Notes: a model not told the origin generated them from the sequence alone. Shown: positions 1-7,591, counted from the stretch's first letter. The stretch: DNA of 16,051 bases from Candidatus Pelagibacter sp. (GCA_013204495.1 JABMNQ010000131.1:1-16051), one strand, 5' to 3'. Program-made: numbers and translations.

Positions 1-2111
1 CCTCCATGCGGAATACAAAATGTTTTATGTAAATTAATATGACAGACATCAGGTCCAAACTTGCCTGGTTTTGCTATTCCCACTAAGGCATTTAAGTTAG
101 CGCCATCCATATAAACTTGCCCCCCATTGTCATGAATAAGTTTGCAAATCTCTACTATTTTTTCTTCAAAAACACCATGGGTTGAAGGGTAGGTAACCAT
201 TAATGCTGCTAAATTTTTTTTATGAATATCTACTTTATTTTTTAAATCTTCAAAATCAACATTTCCATGTTTATCACAGTTAACTACTACAACTTTCATT
301 CCAACCATTTGTGCACTGGCAGGATTAGTGCCATGAGCAGAACTTGGAATTAAACATACTTTTCTATTTGTATCTCCATTTTTTTCATGGAATTTTCTAA
401 TTACCATTAATCCAGCAAATTCTCCTTGAGCTCCTGCATTTGGCTGTAATGATACACCTGAAAAACCTGTTATTGAACGTAACCAATTTTTTAGATCTGT
501 AAATAAAGTTCTATAGCCCTCCATTTGTTCTAATGGTGCAAATGGATGAGGCTCTGAAAATTCTCTCCAAGTAACTGGTATCATTTCTGCTACAGCATTT
601 AGTTTCATCGTACACGACCCTAAAGCTATCATTGATCTATTAAGAGCAATATCAGAATCCTCTAGTCTTTTAAGATATCTAAGCATATCGGTTTCTGAAT
701 GATAACTATTAAAAACTTTATGTTGTAAAAATTTAGATGTTCTTAAAATATTTTTTGGAATGTTGGTTAAATTTTCATTCATTTCTTCTTTAATTGTTTC
801 TGAGCAATTAAAAACTTTAAGTAGTTGGTTGGCTCTATAAGCATTTTTCTTTTCATCAAATGAAACAGCTAACATTTCAGAATTCACTTTTCTTATGTTT
901 ATATTTTCCCGTAGTGCATTTTTATAAATACTTTCAGTTTTATCTAAAGTTTTTATAGTAACCGTATCAAAGAAATGTTCAGAGTATAGTTCGTAGCCTG
1001 AGTTCTTTAATTTATCAGCAAAGTTCTTTGCTAGTTGAGAGGTGTTATTTGCTATTTTCTCTATTCCATCTGGCCCATGATAAATTGCATAAGCAGCAGA
1101 AACTATAGCTAATAACGCTTGTGCTGTACAAATATTACTAGTCGCTTTATCTCTTCTTATGTGTTGTTCGCGAGTTTGTAATGCAAGTCTGTATGCTTTG
1201 TTACCATGTCTATCAACAGATACTCCTATGATTCTTCCTGGCATTGATCTTTTATATTCGTCTTTGGTTGCAAAAAATGCTGCATGAGGTCCACCATAAC
1301 CCATAGGTATTCCAAACCGCTGTGAGCTTCCTACTGCTATATCTGCTCCTAGTTCAGCTGGTGTTTTTAGTTTTGCTAGGGCTAGTAAATCACAAATTAA
1401 AACCGCCTTACCATTATTTTTATGTATTTTACTGATTGCTTCACTTGGGTCTTTAATGTCACCTAATGTACCTGGATATTGAATAATACCACAGACAATC
1501 TCCTCTGTAATATCGTTATATTCATCACCAACAATTACTTCTAATCCCATTGGTTCTGCTCTAGTTTTAATCACATCAATTGTTTGGGGGTGACAATCTT
1601 TTGAGACAAAAACTTTATTACTATCATTTTTACTTACTCTGTAACTTAATTCTACAGCTTCAGCGGCGGCAGTTCCTTCATCTAGTAATGAAGCGTTAGC
1701 AATATCCATACCTGTAAAATCAATTATCATTTGTTGAAAATTTAATAGCATTTCCAATCGACCTTGCGCAACCTCAGGCTGGTATGGAGTGTAAGATGTA
1801 TACCATCCAGGATTTTCTAAAATATTTCTAAGAATCACATGTGGAGTGAATGTTCCATAATAACCCATCCCTATAAAATTTGAATTAATTTTGTTTTTTT
1901 TGGAAATTTCTTTTAATTTTCTTAAGGCTTCATACTCAGAGTGTGGCTCTCCAATCTCAAGATCTTCTTTAAGTAATATTTTTTCAGGAACAGTTTTTTT
2001 TATTAGTTCATCTAAATTTTTAAAACCTAATTCTTTAAGCATAAAACTTTGTTCAACTTCAGAAGGTCCAATATGTCTTTTTATAAAATCTTTTTGAGAG
2101 CTTTTAAGCAT
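1..2111 (-). CDS. gcvP: Glycine dehydrogenase (decarboxylating), P-protein; 3' part cut by the window edge
   Basis: PLP-dependent P-protein of the glycine cleavage system: decarboxylates glycine and passes the aminomethyl group to the lipoyl arm of GcvH. The reverse complement reads open from ATG at 2109-2111 to the window edge, 703 complete codons of a protein usually about 950 residues long. Family motifs are visible: GYYGT-type loop near residue 84, WYTSYTPYQPEVAQGRLE at 103-120, SLLDEGTAAAEA at 141-152, and HINLHKTFCIPHGG at the very edge, where Lys696 (codon 24-26) is the expected Schiff-base lysine. It is therefore the single-chain form carrying both halves, not the split GcvPA/PB form. 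It lies 2 nt after the gcvH stop and has no clear Shine-Dalgarno of its own, so it is probably translationally coupled as the last gene of gcvTHP. No frameshift seen. Confidence 0.97.
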   Translation of the reverse strand, partial: MLKSSQKDFIKRHIGPSEVEQSFMLKELGFKNLDELIKKTVPEKILLKEDLEIGEPHSEYEALRKLKEISKKNKINSNFIGMGYYGTFTPHVILRNILENPGWYTSYTPYQPEVAQGRLEMLLNFQQMIIDFTGMDIANASLLDEGTAAAEAVELSYRVSKNDSNKVFVSKDCHPQTIDVIKTRAEPMGLEVIVGDEYNDITEEIVCGIIQYPGTLGDIKDPSEAISKIHKNNGKAVLICDLLALAKLKTPAELGADIAVGSSQRFGIPMGYGGPHAAFFATKDEYKRSMPGRIIGVSVDRHGNKAYRLALQTREQHIRRDKATSNICTAQALLAIVSAAYAIYHGPDGIEKIANNTSQLAKNFADKLKNSGYELYSEHFFDTVTIKTLDKTESIYKNALRENINIRKVNSEMLAVSFDEKKNAYRANQLLKVFNCSETIKEEMNENLTNIPKNILRTSKFLQHKVFNSYHSETDMLRYLKRLEDSDIALNRSMIALGSCTMKLNAVAEMIPVTWREFSEPHPFAPLEQMEGYRTLFTDLKNWLRSITGFSGVSLQPNAGAQGEFAGLMVIRKFHEKNGDTNRKVCLIPSSAHGTNPASAQMVGMKVVVVNCDKHGNVDFEDLKNKVDIHKKNLAALMVTYPSTHGVFEEKIVEICKLIHDNGGQVYMDGANLNALVGIAKPGKFGPDVCHINLHKTFCIPHG

Positions 2112-2113
2112 TC

Positions 2114-2494
2114 TTAATTACCACTTTCTTTTGCAAATTTATCATACTCTTCTTTATTCATTAAAGTTTCCAATTCTGATTTATCTTTAATCCTAAGTTT
2201 AAAAAACCAAGCTTCATTTTCTGGATCATTATTTATTTTCCCAGGATCATCAACAATAGCTTGATTATTCTCAACTACTTCACCTGAAACTGGTGTATAA
2301 ACATCGCTCGCTGCTTTAGTGGATTCTACTACACCAGCATTACCATCTTTTTTAACATTTGATCCTAGATCAGGGAGCTCAACAAACACAATATCCCCCA
2401 ACATTTCTGTTGCATGTTTTGTTATTCCTATTGTGGCTATATCACCATCCATTTTTAACCACTCATGTTCTTTTGAAAATTTTACATCACTCAT
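2114..2494 (-). CDS. gcvH: Glycine cleavage system H protein (lipoyl carrier)
   Basis: Lipoylated shuttle protein that carries the aminomethyl intermediate from GcvP to GcvT and is reoxidised by lipoamide dehydrogenase. 126 residues, the usual family length. The N-terminus has the KEHEWL motif (residues 8-13), and the lipoyl attachment site is Lys60 in [21 protein letters not shown] (residues 56-76). The start ATG shares one base with the gcvT stop (TAATG at 2492-2496) and is preceded by a strong AAAGGAG ribosome site, so it is coupled to gcvT but can also be started well on its own, which suits a carrier needed in excess over the enzymes. gcvP follows after 2 nt. Confidence 0.98.
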   Translation of the reverse strand: MSDVKFSKEHEWLKMDGDIATIGITKHATEMLGDIVFVELPDLGSNVKKDGNAGVVESTKAASDVYTPVSGEVVENNQAIVDDPGKINNDPENEAWFFKLRIKDKSELETLMNKEEYDKFAKESGN

Positions 2495-3597
2495 TAGTTT
2501 GCTCCTTTCACGTAGCTTTTTTTATAAAATGGTAATTTACATACTTTTGCTGGGTATTTTTTACTTCTAACTTCAAGCAAAACTTTTGTATCTAATGCGG
2601 AATACTTACTCTGTACATAACCTAATGTTATTGGTTTTTGTATACTGGGTCCAAATGTTCCGCTTGTTATTTCTCCAATAATTTCATTGTTATTATTATA
2701 TATTTTTGTTTTTTCTCTAGCTATAATTCGATCTTCTGGGGCAATACCTACTCTTAGCCGTTTTGTTCCTGATTTTATCTGACTATCAATTTTATCAAAC
2801 CCTATAAAGCCTCCATTTTCTAATCTCTTTTTGGATATTGCCCATTTAAGGTTTGCCTCAATAGGTGTTGTTTCTAAATCAATATCATGACCATACAAAC
2901 ATAGTCCGGCCTCCAACCGAAGGGTGTCTCTAGCGCCTAAGCCTATTAATTTAACACCTTTCAATATTAAGTTTTCAGCCAATTCTTCAACATTATCGTT
3001 GTTAATTGAAATTTCAAATCCATCTTCACCAGTGTAACCAGATCTTGTTATGTAAATTTTTTCATCAAGATATTTAAACCAATCTCCATTCATAAAATTT
3101 AATTTTTCAGGTCCTTTAATAATTTCTTCTAATATATTAACAGCTTTAGGTCCTTGAATTGCAATAAGTGACAAATCAGAATTTAGTATCATTTCATATT
3201 TGTCATTTAATAATTGTTTAATAATTTTATAATCCTGTGTTTTGCACGCAGCATTTAATATAATATTATACCCGTCTTTTACTTTTGTAATAATTAAGTC
3301 GTCATGAATGTATGCTTCTTCATTCATTAAGAAACTATACTTGCTTTGATTTAATGAAATATTTTTTAAATCTAATGGAAAAATTTTTTCCAAATCATTT
3401 GTTAGCTCATTGTCACCTTTGATAAATAGTTGACCCATATGAGAAACATCAAACAGTCCTGCATTAGATCTTGTATATTTGTGCTCTACAATAATACCTT
3501 CGGAGTATTGAATTGGCATTTGATATCCAGCAAATGGAACAAACTTTGCTCTGTGTTTTTGATGTAGATTGTAAAGTTTTGTTTTTATAATTTCCAT
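2494..3597 (-). CDS. gcvT: Aminomethyltransferase (glycine cleavage T protein)
   Basis: T protein: releases ammonia from aminomethyl-lipoyl-GcvH and transfers the one-carbon unit to tetrahydrofolate, giving 5,10-methylene-THF. 367 residues, normal length. Family signatures include FDVSHMGQ (49-56), the HDDLII segment with the expected catalytic aspartate at 99/100, [11 protein letters not shown] (186-196), [13 protein letters not shown] (219-231) and GYDI/GHDID-like residues at 236-240, and the C-terminal barrel around [10 protein letters not shown] (309-318). First gene of gcvTHP, directly behind a tandem glycine riboswitch whose last paired strand ends about 16 nt before the ATG. The start at 3595-3597 is chosen because it gives the standard N-terminus ([20 protein letters not shown]); only a weak ribosome site precedes it, consistent with riboswitch control of translation. 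Confidence 0.97.
   Translation of the reverse strand: MEIIKTKLYNLHQKHRAKFVPFAGYQMPIQYSEGIIVEHKYTRSNAGLFDVSHMGQLFIKGDNELTNDLEKIFPLDLKNISLNQSKYSFLMNEEAYIHDDLIITKVKDGYNIILNAACKTQDYKIIKQLLNDKYEMILNSDLSLIAIQGPKAVNILEEIIKGPEKLNFMNGDWFKYLDEKIYITRSGYTGEDGFEISINNDNVEELAENLILKGVKLIGLGARDTLRLEAGLCLYGHDIDLETTPIEANLKWAISKKRLENGGFIGFDKIDSQIKSGTKRLRVGIAPEDRIIAREKTKIYNNNNEIIGEITSGTFGPSIQKPITLGYVQSKYSALDTKVLLEVRSKKYPAKVCKLPFYKKSYVKGAN
2502..2508 (-). promoter_or_regulatory. Strong ribosome binding site for gcvH inside the end of gcvT
   Basis: The minus strand reads AAAGGAG, 7 nt before the gcvH ATG (2492-2494). It is the clearest Shine-Dalgarno in the window; most other genes here have weak or no such site. 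It fixes the gcvH start and suggests that H protein is translated at a higher rate than its operon partners. Confidence 0.75.
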
Positions 3598-3611
3598 ATT
3601 AAATTTTTACC

Positions 3612-3755
3612 CATCTGTATGTTTGCCTGAGAGTTTTGCTCCTTCGGCGAGAACTAAATCTCTTTCCAGAGTTAATATGGTACGGTCCTTTTGCCTGAGA
3701 GATTCCTGGGTGGTTGCTCCTTCGGCGCTACATTGGTCTGTAGTCTCTCCCGTAT
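3612..3755 (-). ncRNA. Tandem (two-aptamer) glycine riboswitch controlling gcvTHP
   Basis: The minus strand carries two copies of the glycine aptamer core. Aptamer I (about 3754-3681): GCCGAAGGAGCAA at 3714-3726 and CTCTCAGGCAAA at 3690-3701, closed by a 5-bp P1, UACGG (3750-3754) with CCGUA (3681-3685). Aptamer II (about 3670-3614): GCCGAAGGAGCAA at 3636-3648 and CTCTCAGGCAAA at 3622-3633, closed by UCUG (3667-3670) with CAGA (3614-3617). This repeated pattern is diagnostic for the family. Known role: senses glycine and usually switches on glycine cleavage. No hairpin followed by a U-run lies between aptamer II and gcvT, so control of translation start (P1 of aptamer II ends 16 nt before ATG) looks more likely than termination. 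Glycine riboswitches before gcvT are established in SAR11. Confidence 0.96.
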
Positions 3756-3761
3756 GTGATA

Positions 3762-3790
3762 ATAATCTATTAGATGCTGCTAAGAGTCAA
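3762..3790 (-). promoter_or_regulatory. Candidate sigma70 promoter of the riboswitch-gcvTHP transcript, overlapping the DMT stop codon
   Basis: Minus strand: -35 TTGACT (3785-3790, 5/6), spacer 17 bp, -10 GATTAT (3762-3767, 4/6). The TGA inside the -35 box (3787-3789) is the stop codon of the upstream permease gene. A run of ten A (3798-3807) lies just upstream of the -35, in the position of an UP element. Transcription would start near 3755-3757, only 1-3 nt before P1 of aptamer I. A second AT box, TATTAT at 3759-3764, has a 20-bp spacer and fits less well. Confidence 0.55.
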
Positions 3791-4665
3791 GTTCTAATTT
3801 TTTTTTTACTTGAAAAAAGTAGCGCATAAAATTGTAACAATACTGCAAAAAGAATAATACTCCCTCCAATTAATGTAAATAAAGAAGGTCTTTCACTTGC
3901 AAATAGAAAAGCCCACATTGGTCCCAAAACAGATTCGGACAACATTATTACTCCGACCGTTGCAGATGGTGTATTGCGTGTACCCATGGTTATAAATATA
4001 AAACCAAATCCAATTTGGAAAAACCCAGCTGTAAATCCTAGGAAAATATCGTGTGATGAAATCATAAGTTTTTCTGATAACAGATAACCAATAATGCATG
4101 AACTAACACCCGCTATAAATTGAGCTGGTACCATATCAACAGTAGGAAATTTTCTAATAATCATGATTAAAATAGCAAATGTAATGGGCATACTAAAGGC
4201 AGCTAAATTTCCAGACATTTCTCCTGGCGACAAAGAATTTCCTACCATTAGTAAAACACCAGTAATAGCTAAGATAATTGATGCTAATGTAATAGATGTA
4301 ATTGTTTCTTTTAAAAATAAATAACCAAATACAGCTAAAAATAATATTTGGGTTGAGATAATAAAATTAGTATTTGCAACCGTTGTATTGTACATCGCAA
4401 AAACATACCCACAAAAACCAAATGATAGAATTATTCCTCCTAAAAGACCCGGTAGGCCTGAATCATAAAATGCTTTAAATAATTTTTTTTTATAAGTAAT
4501 TACTAAAAAAAGTAAAATTGTAAGAGAAAAGAATAAAGATCTCCAAAATAAAATTTGCCACAATGTAGAGCCTTCAAATGATTTAACTATTAATCCTCCA
4601 AAACTTAGACAGCAAGCTCCCATAAACACTAATATTGGGCCAGGAATTTTACTAATTAGCTTCAT
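3787..4665 (-). CDS. DMT superfamily permease (EamA family), third gene of the pxpBC unit
   Basis: Inner-membrane permease of the drug/metabolite transporter superfamily. 292 residues made of two similar five-helix halves, about ten hydrophobic segments in all. The first half ends with the typical LKETIT motif (Glu near residue 119) and the second with the SESVLGPMWAFLFASERPS region, the usual paired EamA pattern. There is a basic C-terminus (KKKIRT). The ATG (4663-4665) lies within the end of pxpC, a 14-nt overlap, so the two are almost surely co-transcribed and coupled. Substrate is not deducible from sequence; family members export or import amino acids, purines or other metabolites. The position behind 5-oxoprolinase subunits suggests oxoproline or a related amino acid (inference). 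A run of ten A codes for the C-terminal lysines, and the TGA stop lies in the -35 box of the next promoter. Confidence 0.9.
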   Translation of the reverse strand: MKLISKIPGPILVFMGACCLSFGGLIVKSFEGSTLWQILFWRSLFFSLTILLFLVITYKKKLFKAFYDSGLPGLLGGIILSFGFCGYVFAMYNTTVANTNFIISTQILFLAVFGYLFLKETITSITLASIILAITGVLLMVGNSLSPGEMSGNLAAFSMPITFAILIMIIRKFPTVDMVPAQFIAGVSSCIIGYLLSEKLMISSHDIFLGFTAGFFQIGFGFIFITMGTRNTPSATVGVIMLSESVLGPMWAFLFASERPSLFTLIGGSIILFAVLLQFYALLFSSKKKIRT

Positions 4666-5605
4666 TTAAATAATTATCTGTGTCCTCTGTATATGCTTTA
4701 AATATATTCTGAGCTTCTTCAAGACTTACTTCTTTAAAATTTATAATAGATCCTGGGGTCAATTGACCTACCCGATCTAAATCTGCTGAAATAACAACTC
4801 CTATCTTGGGATATCCACCAATGGTTCCGTGATCAGACAACATTATAATTGGATTTCCATCTGCTGGCACCTGTATAGCTCCTCTTACAAGACCTTCAGA
4901 TTTAATATTGGTGCTAACAATATTTTCTAGTTTATTGCCACTTAATCTAATGCCCATTCTATCTGCAAGTTTAGTTACTGAGAACTCTTCACTAAAAAAA
5001 CTATTTTGACTTTTTTTTGAGAAATAATCAAAATTAGTACCTTTGATAACTCTAATTACATTATCAGAAATTTCATTATAGTTTATCTTAAATTCTTTAT
5101 TTGTTAATGATTTAGAATTTTTTATAAAAATTTTATTTTCACTAGAATATTTTTTCCCATTGTTAGGGCCAATATTAGCTTTTGTATTTATTGAATAACT
5201 ATTCCAGATTTTTTCTAATTTAAACCCTCCACTAACTGATAAATATCCATAAGCTGTATTTTTTGTAGAAATTATATCTATTTGTTCTTTGTCTTCTAAA
5301 ATATAACTTTTATAACAAACTCCTTCTTCAACTTTTAAAGTTTTTCTAATTATTTTAAAAATCACCTCGCCTGTTATACTAAAGTTAATTTTTCCATTTT
5401 TTAATTTTAGAAGTGGTCCTTGATAGGCAAACTCTATACTAGCTTCACTTAATGAGTTGTTAACTAGCTTATTACTTAACTTATAATTTCTTTGATCAAT
5501 TGCACCACTTACAGTTATCCCCAGATGGTACATATGATTTCTTCCTTCATCTTGTGCTGTAGTATTAATACCGGCTCTTAAAATTTCAAAATATGTATTA
5601 TTCAT
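4652..5605 (-). CDS. pxpC: 5-oxoprolinase subunit C (KipA / biotin-dependent carboxyltransferase-like family)
   Basis: Subunit of the ATP-dependent prokaryotic 5-oxoprolinase PxpABC, which opens pyroglutamate (5-oxoproline) to glutamate. The protein has the family N-terminus (FEILRAG, TTAQDEGR, HLGITVSGAIDQRN) and the C-terminal block SDHGTIGGYPKIGVVISADLDRVGQLTPG. I choose ATG at 5603-5605 (317 residues) over an in-frame ATG 17 codons upstream at 5656, because homology begins at MNNTYFEILRAG and this start overlaps the pxpB stop by 8 nt, whereas the longer form would run 59 nt into pxpB with an unrelated basic tail. Neighbours: pxpB upstream, DMT permease overlapping downstream, pxpA diverging. 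Members of this family are often labelled allophanate hydrolase or KipA; the pxpB and pxpA partners favour oxoprolinase. Confidence 0.92.
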   Translation of the reverse strand: MNNTYFEILRAGINTTAQDEGRNHMYHLGITVSGAIDQRNYKLSNKLVNNSLSEASIEFAYQGPLLKLKNGKINFSITGEVIFKIIRKTLKVEEGVCYKSYILEDKEQIDIISTKNTAYGYLSVSGGFKLEKIWNSYSINTKANIGPNNGKKYSSENKIFIKNSKSLTNKEFKINYNEISDNVIRVIKGTNFDYFSKKSQNSFFSEEFSVTKLADRMGIRLSGNKLENIVSTNIKSEGLVRGAIQVPADGNPIIMLSDHGTIGGYPKIGVVISADLDRVGQLTPGSIINFKEVSLEEAQNIFKAYTEDTDNYLNEAN

Positions 5606-6284
5606 TCCAATTTTGATACTCCTCTTTGGATATTTGATAAAAGCTGACTTTATCACCTGGTTTAATTAACGCTGGTTCTGCTAGATTTAATGGGTCAAAA
5701 ATTTTTTGAGGTGTATTTCCAATAATATTCCAACCTCCAGGACTTGCAAAAGTATAAATATTTGTAAACTGCTCTGTTATGCCTACTGAGCCTTTTGGCA
5801 CATTTACTCTTGGCGTCTCTAACCGATCACACCTTATATTTGTATCTATGTCTCCCAAAAAAGGCATGCCAGCAATAAACCCTGTCATATAGCAAAAATA
5901 ATCTTTATTAAGATGAAGTTCTAATATCTTTTTTTTTGAAAGTTTTGTTTTATCTGAAAGTCTACTCAGATCTAATCCAAACTCATCATCACAGCAAACT
6001 GGTATTTTAATTTTTTTATGACTGTTATTAATTTCATTATCTGGTCTTATATCCAAAATTATTTGTCTTATTTTTGAATAATTTGTTATAGATAGATCAA
6101 AACTAATGATTAGCTTGTTGTAAGATGGTGTAATATTATTTATTCCATTAATTTTATGTTCTTCAACTAATTTTGATAAACTATTAAAATAACTAATAAC
6201 ATTTAGGTTTATTTTTTCATTTATGTCTAATCCAAAATCACAATATACAGCTGCATCACCAAGATTTGATATATTTTTTATCAT
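5598..6284 (-). CDS. pxpB: 5-oxoprolinase subunit B (KipI / AHS1 family)
   Basis: 228-residue partner of PxpC in the 5-oxoprolinase complex. The N-terminal LGDAAVYCDFG (residues 8-18), the mid-region ITPSYNKLIISFD, and the long C-terminal signature are intact: IPVCCDDEFGLDL, YFCYMTGFIAGMPFLGD, ETPRVNVPKGSVGI, TFASPGGWNIIGNTP. First gene of a leftward unit pxpB-pxpC-DMT; the stop overlaps the pxpC start by 8 nt. The ATG (6282-6284) lies 27 bp from the divergent pxpA start. A candidate -10 (TATAAC on the minus strand, 6290-6295) would start transcription at or next to the ATG, so the mRNA may have no leader. It resembles the Bacillus KipI kinase inhibitor, but in this context an enzyme subunit is much the better reading. 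Confidence 0.93.
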   Translation of the reverse strand: MIKNISNLGDAAVYCDFGLDINEKINLNVISYFNSLSKLVEEHKINGINNITPSYNKLIISFDLSITNYSKIRQIILDIRPDNEINNSHKKIKIPVCCDDEFGLDLSRLSDKTKLSKKKILELHLNKDYFCYMTGFIAGMPFLGDIDTNIRCDRLETPRVNVPKGSVGITEQFTNIYTFASPGGWNIIGNTPQKIFDPLNLAEPALIKPGDKVSFYQISKEEYQNWNE

Positions 6285-6311
6285 AGCATGTTATACTCTA
6301 ACCTTTAATTT
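6285..6311. promoter_or_regulatory. 27-bp divergent pxpB/pxpA promoter region with a shared -10 box
   Basis: The sequence GTTATACT (6290-6297) reads TATACT as a plus-strand -10 (6292-6297) and TATAAC as a minus-strand -10 (6290-6295). Plus transcription would begin near 6304, giving pxpA a leader of about 8 nt. Minus transcription would begin near 6283-6284, giving pxpB essentially none. Possible -35 boxes lie inside the genes: TTTCCA on the minus strand (6313-6318, 17-bp spacer, 4/6) and TTGATA on the plus strand (6266-6271, but a 20-bp spacer). No room is left for a regulator site outside the coding sequences. Confidence 0.45.
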
Positions 6312-7091
6312 ATGGAAATTAATATCAATTGCGACTTAGGTGAAAAATCAAAATTTCATTCAGTAGAGAATGATCCTGCCTTATTAAACATTGTAAATTC
6401 AGCAAATGTTGCGTGTGGTTATCATGCCGGTGATGATGAAACGATGAGAATGGTTATTAAAACTTCTAAAGAAAATGGAGTTAGCATTGGTGCTCATCCC
6501 TCGTTCAATGATCCAGAAAATTTTGGAAGAAAAAGAATGAATTTAAATTCATCTGAAATTAAAAAACTAATTATTGATCAGTATCAAATTCTTTATGAGA
6601 TTGCTCAAGAATATGATGAAGAAGTTAGCCATATCAAACCTCATGGAGCATTAAATAATATGGCCTGTGAAGATCTAGAGTTAGCAACAATATTGGCAAA
6701 TACTATTTATGAAATTGACAAAGATATTATCTATCTTGTGCCAACTGGATCTAAAATGGAAATGGCTGCAAAAAAATTGAATATGAAGATTGCTTGTGAA
6801 ATATTTGCAGATAGAAACTATGAAGATGATGGCAATTTAGTATCAAGATCAAAATCTAATGCTCTTATCACTGATCCAGATATTGCAAAGAAACATGTGC
6901 TGGACATGGTAAAAAACCAATCATTGAATTGTCTCAGTGGTAAAAAAATCCCTTGTGAAATTGACTCTATTTGCATACATGGAGACAACATAAGTTCATT
7001 AGATACTGCAAAATTAATAAAACAAAATTTAACAAATAATAATATTAAACTTAAACCACTAAATAAAATGACTAAATTTATATATTCATGA
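6312..7091 (+). CDS. pxpA: 5-oxoprolinase subunit A (LamB/YcsF family)
   Basis: 259-residue LamB/YcsF protein, subunit A of PxpABC, which acts with PxpBC to hydrolyse 5-oxoproline with ATP. Intact family motifs: INCDLGE at the N-terminus (residues 4-10), NSANVACGYHAGDDETM, GVSIGAHPSFNDPENFGRK, VSHIKPHGALNNM, EIFADRNYEDDGNLVSR, and the C-terminal ICIHGDN. Start ATG at 6312 gives exactly the family N-terminus. Unlike the common pxpABC or pxpBCA order, it points away from pxpBC. It has no Shine-Dalgarno. Its TGA stop overlaps the ATG of the following TPR gene (ATGA, 4 nt), so the two form one unit. Confidence 0.95.
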   Translation: MEININCDLGEKSKFHSVENDPALLNIVNSANVACGYHAGDDETMRMVIKTSKENGVSIGAHPSFNDPENFGRKRMNLNSSEIKKLIIDQYQILYEIAQEYDEEVSHIKPHGALNNMACEDLELATILANTIYEIDKDIIYLVPTGSKMEMAAKKLNMKIACEIFADRNYEDDGNLVSRSKSNALITDPDIAKKHVLDMVKNQSLNCLSGKKIPCEIDSICIHGDNISSLDTAKLIKQNLTNNNIKLKPLNKMTKFIYS

Positions 7092-7558
7092 TCAAACAAA
7101 AATTAATTCTTATTTTAATTTCCTTATTATTAACTGGACCCCTGCATTCAGCTGGTAATGATGACACCTCCACTAAAGAAGATAATTATTTAAAAGCTTA
7201 TAATTTGATTAAAAGTGCAGAAGAACTAGAAAAAAAGAATAAGGAAGAAGCATCAATAAAAAAATACAAAGAAGCTTTAAAATACCTAATAATTGAAAAT
7301 AAAGATAAGCCTAATCAACCCGATACTCTTAACTATTTAGGTTATTCTTCAAGAAAACTTGGAGATCTTCAGGTTGCTGAGGAATATTATCTACGAGGTC
7401 TAGCTTTAAACCCACTGCACATTGGTATTAACGAATATTTAGGTGAGCTATATGTCAAGACAGGACGAATTGACAAGGCAATAGAAAGATTAAAAGTTTT
7501 ACAAAATTGTAATTGTGAGGAGTTTGAAGAACTTCAAACTTTGATATCTAAAAATTGA
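7088..7558 (+). CDS. Small exported TPR protein with a C-terminal cysteine pair
   Basis: 156 residues, function unknown. Residues 1-22 look like a Sec signal peptide (MIKQK, then a long hydrophobic stretch, cleavage near HSA-GN), so a periplasmic site is likely. A lysine/glutamate-rich helical region (30-75) is followed by two good tetratricopeptide repeats: LNYLGYSSRKLGDLQVAEEYYLRGLALNP (81-109) and INEYLGELYVKTGRIDKAIERLK (114-136). After the repeats comes NCNCEEFEEL with Cys141 and Cys143. The gene starts within the pxpA stop (ATGA) and is coupled to it. The stop TGA (7556-7558) lies in the -35 box of the terC promoter. It resembles in build the protein at 10597-11034. TPRs bind other proteins; no catalytic motif is seen. 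Confidence 0.85.
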   Translation: MIKQKLILILISLLLTGPLHSAGNDDTSTKEDNYLKAYNLIKSAEELEKKNKEEASIKKYKEALKYLIIENKDKPNQPDTLNYLGYSSRKLGDLQVAEEYYLRGLALNPLHIGINEYLGELYVKTGRIDKAIERLKVLQNCNCEEFEELQTLISKN

Positions 7559-7582
7559 TTTATTAGAAACATTTAATATAAT
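7555..7582 (+). promoter_or_regulatory. Candidate terC promoter overlapping the stop codon of the TPR gene
   Basis: -35 TTGATT (7555-7560), 16-bp spacer, -10 TATAAT (7577-7582, perfect match). The TGA in the -35 (7556-7558) is the stop codon of the gene upstream. The start point would be near 7588-7590, two to four bases before the TTG start of terC. Confidence 0.55.
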
Positions 7583-7591
7583 AATCTTATC

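Noticed and set aside
3623..3829. Plus-strand open frame of 68 codons over the riboswitch
   Set aside because: The repeated peptide-like pattern comes from the two aptamers read on the wrong strand; the RNA structure explains the sequence.
5606..5656. Longer pxpC with 17 extra N-terminal residues
   Set aside because: The extension lies inside pxpB and is a basic stretch without homology. The ATG at 5603-5605 gives the family N-terminus and a normal 8-nt overlap.
4652..6284. pxpB/pxpC as a kinase-inhibitor (KipI/KipA) or urea-allophanate pair
   Set aside because: The neighbouring LamB/YcsF gene completes the PxpABC set, and no urea carboxylase or sporulation kinase genes are present.
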